The notes beneath the pieces are model-generated. The model had not been told where the DNA came from, ran no database searches, and saw nothing but the letters and a program-made list of their open reading frames with translations. Below are positions 7,986-10,830 of a stretch of 10,830 bases of DNA, in pieces. Source of the stretch: UBA1231 sp045652765 (GTDB taxonomy: Bacteria > Bacillota_I > Bacilli_A > ML615J-28 > CAG-313); NCBI GenBank assembly GCA_045652765.1, contig JAZOLG010000001.1, positions 1 through 10,830 on the forward strand, read 5' to 3'. Position numbers and translations under genes: made by a program. The first letter of the stretch is position 1. Each line of letters starts with the position of its first letter.

Positions 7986-9023
7986 TTATTCTCCCTCTTT
8001 GTTTTCTTCTTCTAAAACTACTTCAACCTTAGTTTCTTCAACTGGTTCCGCAGTTTCTTTTGTTTCTTCCGTAACTTCTGAAGTTTCTACTTCATCTGCC
8101 ACTTCTTTTTCTTCAGGTGTTTCAACGTTTGTTTGCTCGATGAATCCATTTTCATCAAAGGTATACGCAACACCTTTATAATAAATTGTTTCATGATATT
8201 TTGCGGTTAAAGCTTTTGATTCAGTTTCTTTACTATAATCAATAACTTTACCAAGCTTTCTAGCTCTTTCTCTTTGGACTTTATTAATTTTTTCTGCGTT
8301 ACGATCAATCATAACTAAACAATAAACAAGTGAAATAATTGTTATAATACCTGCACCTGATTGTAAGAAAATAATAAAGATACCAATTCCATCTATTTTC
8401 TTTCCTGTATAACGTCCAACGATATCTTCAAATACTGGTGAATATTTATCATCAGCATTATTGGCATCTCCTCTTGTAACATATCTTGTTTCACCTTCAA
8501 TTATTTTAATTTCTCTAATACGGTGAATTATGTTAATGTCTTTATCGCTTTTAAAACAAATGACATCATATTGAGATAGTTTACTTGGATCGTCAATTTT
8601 TTCTAAATAAATAATATCGTATTGATCAAACTGATTTGTTAGTTTGTTATTAACAACGTACTTGTTTGAGTCATGAATTTCACTCATTGACGGAGATGCA
8701 ACTACCATTAAGTTTCTACCACCAATCATCAATACGTTATTTACTATTTTACTATACAAAGAAAAGATAAATAGTGGAACAACAATACTAAGCGTAGCGT
8801 AATAAAAAATTGTTTTAACAATTTTAAATATTTTTTTACGCTTAATAACCGATTTGTCCCTATTACGAATTACTTCATCAATAATTTCGATATCTCTTTT
8901 TCCAGACTTAATTTCTTCAATTTGGGAATTTGCATAAGTCTTATAAAGAATTGTAAACAATACTGCGAAACTCGCAACACCAACGAATGTAACTATAATA
9001 GGTATTATGCTTAAAAACTGCAT
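7986..9023 (-). CDS. sipW: Signal peptidase I, SipW/ER-type, with extra membrane segment and acidic tail
   Basis: 345 residues. It is a serine endopeptidase of the S26 family that should cut signal peptides on the outer face of the membrane. The catalytic core shows S-P-S-M (Ser112), N-I-I-H-R-I-R-E-I (His167, where bacterial LepB enzymes have Lys) and T-R-G-D-A-N-N-A-D-D (Asp186 and Asp191/192). This is the Ser-His pattern of SipW and ER/archaeal enzymes. Membrane segments are near 4-28, 70-93 and 211-239. Typical SipW proteins are about 190 residues. Here there is an added N-terminal segment with a basic loop, and a C-terminal extension of about 105 residues ending in a Glu/Thr/Val-rich acidic tail (about 299-345), probably in the cytoplasm. 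There is no good ribosome binding site in the 12-base gap before the ATG, and an in-frame TAA at 9030-9032 rules out an earlier start. Translation is probably coupled to the upstream gene. The neighbouring secreted proteins are its likely substrates. The symbol is by family; orthology is not proven. Confidence 0.9.
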   Translation of the reverse strand: MQFLSIIPIIVTFVGVASFAVLFTILYKTYANSQIEEIKSGKRDIEIIDEVIRNRDKSVIKRKKIFKIVKTIFYYATLSIVVPLFIFSLYSKIVNNVLMIGGRNLMVVASPSMSEIHDSNKYVVNNKLTNQFDQYDIIYLEKIDDPSKLSQYDVICFKSDKDINIIHRIREIKIIEGETRYVTRGDANNADDKYSPVFEDIVGRYTGKKIDGIGIFIIFLQSGAGIITIISLVYCLVMIDRNAEKINKVQRERARKLGKVIDYSKETESKALTAKYHETIYYKGVAYTFDENGFIEQTNVETPEEKEVADEVETSEVTEETKETAEPVEETKVEVVLEEENKEGE

Positions 9024-9035
9024 ATTTAATTATAA

Positions 9036-9881
9036 TTAGTTGATGTTTGCAGTAATGGTTAATTTATAAAGAGGAGAAGCATGAGTTAATAAATCCTCTT
9101 CTTCTGCTTCTGGATCATATTCATATCCATAAACAAGAGCACGGAATTTCTCTAATTGCTCTTTCACATCTTTATGTGGTGTTGCCATTCCATCTGGGTG
9201 TACATCATAATACAACCCTGGATTCATTCCACCAAACTTTTCTCCCCAACCAAATTCTATACGATAATTTAGAATTAGGCGTCCAGTTGGAACATCTTCA
9301 CCACGTTTATTTTTTGTTGTTTCAGCAAGTAACTCATTGTCACCTTCTTTTAATTCAACACACAATTCTCCACCCATAAGTGTTGCACATTCTGGTAAAG
9401 TAATGTAACCTTGTTCAGCCGCATCAACTACACCTTGTGGTACTTCAAGTTTAATTGTAACTTTACCAACATAATCTTTTGGTGTAACAAATGCTTTGAC
9501 AACTAATACTAATGATTCAACAGCACCACCTTCGTGATAACGAACTCTTCCTGTATTATCACTAGCAAGTGGTTCATAATCGAACACAAATTTATTTAAT
9601 GCGACTTCTGCTAATTCTTTTACTTCTTTTGTAACATTTGTTTCTTTATCTACAACTTTTTTAATAACTTCTTTGTAGATTTTTAAATCACTAATTGTAA
9701 TATTAGCATCAGCTACAGTGCCGATTTCTACGCCACCTTCAGTTTCTTCTTTTGTTCCGGTTGACATTACCCATACAGTAAATCCAGTAGAGATTAAAGC
9801 AATTGATATAAATAGGATTAACCCAAATAGAATGATTTTACGTTTATAAGAATTTCTAGTAATCTTTCTATTCTTCCTCAT
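9036..9881 (-). CDS. Secreted protein with SipW-type signal segment, paralog of the preceding gene
   Basis: 281 residues. The N-terminus has a long basic region (residues 1-15, rich in Arg/Lys), a hydrophobic core (16-37) and I-S-T-G-F-T-V-W-V. This lines up with S-V-G-F-A-A-W-V of the preceding protein and resembles a SipW-cognate signal. The mature region is acidic. Residues 205-225 carry the family signature: Y-R-I-E-F-G-W-G, then G-G-M-N-P-G-L-Y-Y. Two cysteines (165 and 174) nine residues apart could form a disulfide outside the cell, which the other complete paralog lacks. The start follows AAAGGAAA at 9891-9898. The gene directly precedes the signal peptidase gene (12-base gap), which fits a substrate-processing pair as in tapA-sipW-tasA. 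Its role (fibre subunit, anchor or minor component) cannot be told from sequence. Resemblance to TasA is in layout and signal, not in a domain I can confirm. Confidence 0.85.
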   Translation of the reverse strand: MRKNRKITRNSYKRKIILFGLILFISIALISTGFTVWVMSTGTKEETEGGVEIGTVADANITISDLKIYKEVIKKVVDKETNVTKEVKELAEVALNKFVFDYEPLASDNTGRVRYHEGGAVESLVLVVKAFVTPKDYVGKVTIKLEVPQGVVDAAEQGYITLPECATLMGGELCVELKEGDNELLAETTKNKRGEDVPTGRLILNYRIEFGWGEKFGGMNPGLYYDVHPDGMATPHKDVKEQLEKFRALVYGYEYDPEAEEEDLLTHASPLYKLTITANIN

Positions 9882-9890
9882 ATCATCAAC

Positions 9891-9898
9891 TTTCCTTT
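9891..9898 (-). promoter_or_regulatory. Ribosome binding site AAAGGAAA
   Basis: A purine-rich AAAGGAAA sits 9 bases before the ATG at 9881, within the 37-base gap (9882-9918) between the two complete SipW-substrate-like genes. That gap is the longest in the window. It contains no hairpin and no clear -35/-10 pair, so the genes are probably co-transcribed. Confidence 0.65.
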
Positions 9899-9918
9899 CT
9901 ATAGATTTTTATTTAAAT

Positions 9919-10617
9919 TTATTTTGTAGTTACCTCAACAGTTGCTACATAAGTTACTGTATGTTCAAAACCTTCAGTACCTTCGAACATTTCTTTTAAT
10001 TCTTGTAATCTTTGGATTGATTCATCACCAAGAGGATCTGTATATGCTTGAGCATTGTAGTAATCAATTGGGTTTTTACCACCAAATGCGCTACCCCAAG
10101 CAAAATTAATATCTAAGTATACAGTTAAAGTAGTACCATCTAATGTATTATTATCAGAAGGATCTTTATCTACATAAGCTTGTAATTGTTCAGCTGTCAT
10201 TATAATTTGTGGTAAAGCAGCTACATAGTTTTTAGCTAATGCTTCATTGTAGTGGTCTGAACCATCTTCTTCTAATGTGATAGTTAATGTATCAACATAA
10301 TCGAAGTTTCCAATAACAATTTTAATTACTGATGTTAAATTTTCATCAAGAGCTAATGAACCATCAACAGTTTTTTCATATTTCATCCAGTCATGAGCAA
10401 GTCCATCTGCAGGTGTTTTAGAACCAAAAATAATAGGTTCTCCTTCAACGATTTCAGCACTAATGCTAAGACGAGCGTCTTTAACAACGTCAACACGAAT
10501 TGTTCCAGAGTCAGATGCGTTTGCGTCATTTGTAATAACCCATGCAGCAAACCCGACACTACCAAGTGCTAAACATGCAAGTAAACATACTAGTAAAGTA
10601 AGTGATCTTCTTTTCAT
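9919..10617 (-). CDS. Secreted protein with SipW-type signal segment, TasA/camelysin-like candidate
   Basis: 232 residues. Residues 1-26 form a positively charged start (MKRR), a hydrophobic core and the segment G-S-V-G-F-A-A-W. This resembles SipW-dependent signal peptides such as that of TasA, where cleavage follows the two Ala of W-A-A. By that alignment the cut would fall near Ala25/Trp26 (inference). The mature part is acidic and beta-rich in appearance. Residues 172-189 hold the paralog signature F-A-W-G-S-A-F-G-G-K-N-P-I-D-Y-Y-N-A. There is no LPXTG motif and no second membrane segment. The start is set by a clear AAGGAG at 10625-10630, 7 bases upstream. The gene lies 15 bases after the previous paralog and 37 bases before the next, and two genes ahead of a SipW-type signal peptidase. 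A role as a surface or fibre subunit is a plausible inference. A lipoprotein reading (L-L-A-C at residues 12-15) is less likely. Confidence 0.85.
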   Translation of the reverse strand: MKRRSLTLLVCLLACLALGSVGFAAWVITNDANASDSGTIRVDVVKDARLSISAEIVEGEPIIFGSKTPADGLAHDWMKYEKTVDGSLALDENLTSVIKIVIGNFDYVDTLTITLEEDGSDHYNEALAKNYVAALPQIIMTAEQLQAYVDKDPSDNNTLDGTTLTVYLDINFAWGSAFGGKNPIDYYNAQAYTDPLGDESIQRLQELKEMFEGTEGFEHTVTYVATVEVTTK

Positions 10618-10624
10618 ATTTTTT

Positions 10625-10630
10625 CTCCTT
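10625..10630 (-). promoter_or_regulatory. Ribosome binding site AAGGAG
   Basis: AAGGAG on the minus strand lies 7 bases before the ATG at 10617. It sits in the 15-base gap after the stop of the preceding paralog. It fixes the start of the 232-residue secreted protein and shows that the two genes are translated in series from one message. Confidence 0.8.
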
Positions 10631-10632
10631 TA

Positions 10633-10830
10633 TTATTTAATTGTAATTTTATAACTTAATCCGTTTAAAGCAGTGTAAACTCCCTTTAAGAATGTTTCTG
10701 CTTCAGTGCGATAATCTTTATATGCTAACGCATTATAGTAAGTATATGGATTACCATTTGTTCCCCAACTAAATACCACCTTAATTTCACATTTAGATTC
10801 TGCATTTAAATCTGCATAATCAATTGTTCC
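10633..10830 (-). CDS. C-terminal part of a SipW-substrate-like secreted protein (partial, start outside window)
   Basis: An open frame enters from the right edge and ends at TAA (10633-10635), giving the last 65 residues of a protein. It is too short to have a full listing but is real: it ends 15 bases before the next start, and its sequence matches the C-terminal part of the two following genes. The shared signature reads F-S-W-G-T-N-G-N-P-Y-T-Y-Y-N-A-x-A-Y, the same NPxxYYNAxAYxD pattern as in the next gene. It then ends in an amphipathic stretch and a short beta-like tail (YKITIK). The signal segment cannot be seen because the start is missing. By family resemblance it is inferred to be the first of at least three paralogous secreted proteins. 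No enzyme function is suggested. A structural or fibre-subunit role is possible by analogy with TasA/camelysin, but this is not shown. Confidence 0.8.
   Translation of the reverse strand, partial: GTIDYADLNAESKCEIKVVFSWGTNGNPYTYYNALAYKDYRTEAETFLKGVYTALNGLSYKITIK

Noticed and set aside
7975..8181. Plus-strand Ser/Thr-rich open frame
   Set aside because: It is the antisense of the Glu-rich tail of the signal peptidase, where GAA/GAG codons read as TTC/CTC on the other strand. The composition explains it.
9882..9918. Promoter or terminator in the largest intergenic gap
   Set aside because: The 37 bases are AT-rich but show no hairpin and no spaced -35/-10 pair. A ribosome binding site accounts for the conserved-looking purines.
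10383..10565. Minus-strand Leu-rich 60-codon frame
   Set aside because: It is a shifted frame inside the secreted protein gene, with no ribosome binding site and low-complexity Leu content.
10573..10575. Possible lipoprotein cysteine (L-L-A-C, Cys15) in the 232-residue secreted protein
   Set aside because: The hydrophobic core continues beyond the Cys to the G-F-A-A-W turn, and the whole segment aligns with the paralog that has no Cys there. A SipW-type signal fits better.
10463..10654. Plus-strand open frame across the start of the 232-residue secreted protein
   Set aside because: It covers the signal segment and ribosome binding site of a well-supported minus-strand gene and encodes nothing recognisable.

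Overview
The window is AT-rich and is filled by one tightly packed gene cluster. Every supported gene is on the minus strand, so transcription runs from high to low coordinates. The Lys/Asn/Ile-rich proteins, short gaps, AGGAGG-type ribosome binding sites and a SipW-type signal peptidase suggest a low-GC member of the Bacillota, Mycoplasmatota or related Bacilli (for example Acholeplasma-like or uncultured gut lineages). Trp is read from TGG in the open frames, and all reading frames hold with the standard bacterial code. Placement below phylum is inference.

Layout in transcription order. (1) 10830-9036: three consecutive genes for small secreted proteins, the first cut by the window edge. 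The two complete ones begin with a SipW-type signal segment, and all three share a C-terminal signature F-x-W-G...N-P-x-x-Y-Y. (2) 9023-7986: a signal peptidase of the ER/SipW (Ser-His) type with an extra N-terminal membrane segment and a long acidic C-terminal tail. (3) 7981-6173: a McrB-like AAA+ ATPase carried on four N-terminal membrane segments and a glycine linker. (4) 6161-4881: a protein resembling the DUF2357/McrC-N family with a C-terminal zinc ribbon and no nuclease motif that I can see. (5) 4878-4126: an ABC ATPase. (6) 4126-2534: its large 12-segment ABC permease, interrupted by an in-frame TAA at 2762-2764. (7) 2532-7: an 841-residue, N-terminally anchored surface protein with Ig-like and beta-helix-like regions.

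Spacing is from a 1-base overlap to 37 bases, with no terminator-like hairpin or internal promoter that I could find, so this looks like one operon. Its upstream end lies outside the window. The simplest joint reading is a cell-surface assembly locus. SipW-type substrates would be matured by a dedicated peptidase, and the membrane-tethered AAA+ ATPase with its McrC-like partner and the ABC exporter would act at the membrane on export, assembly or remodelling. The last gene would be a large surface component. The pairing of McrBC-like parts with a SipW/TasA-like secretion module is the most unusual aspect, and I do not know it as a described system. The functional link is inferred from gene order only.

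No tRNA, rRNA, CRISPR array, insertion sequence or integrase was seen. No stretch over 300 bases lacks a gene.
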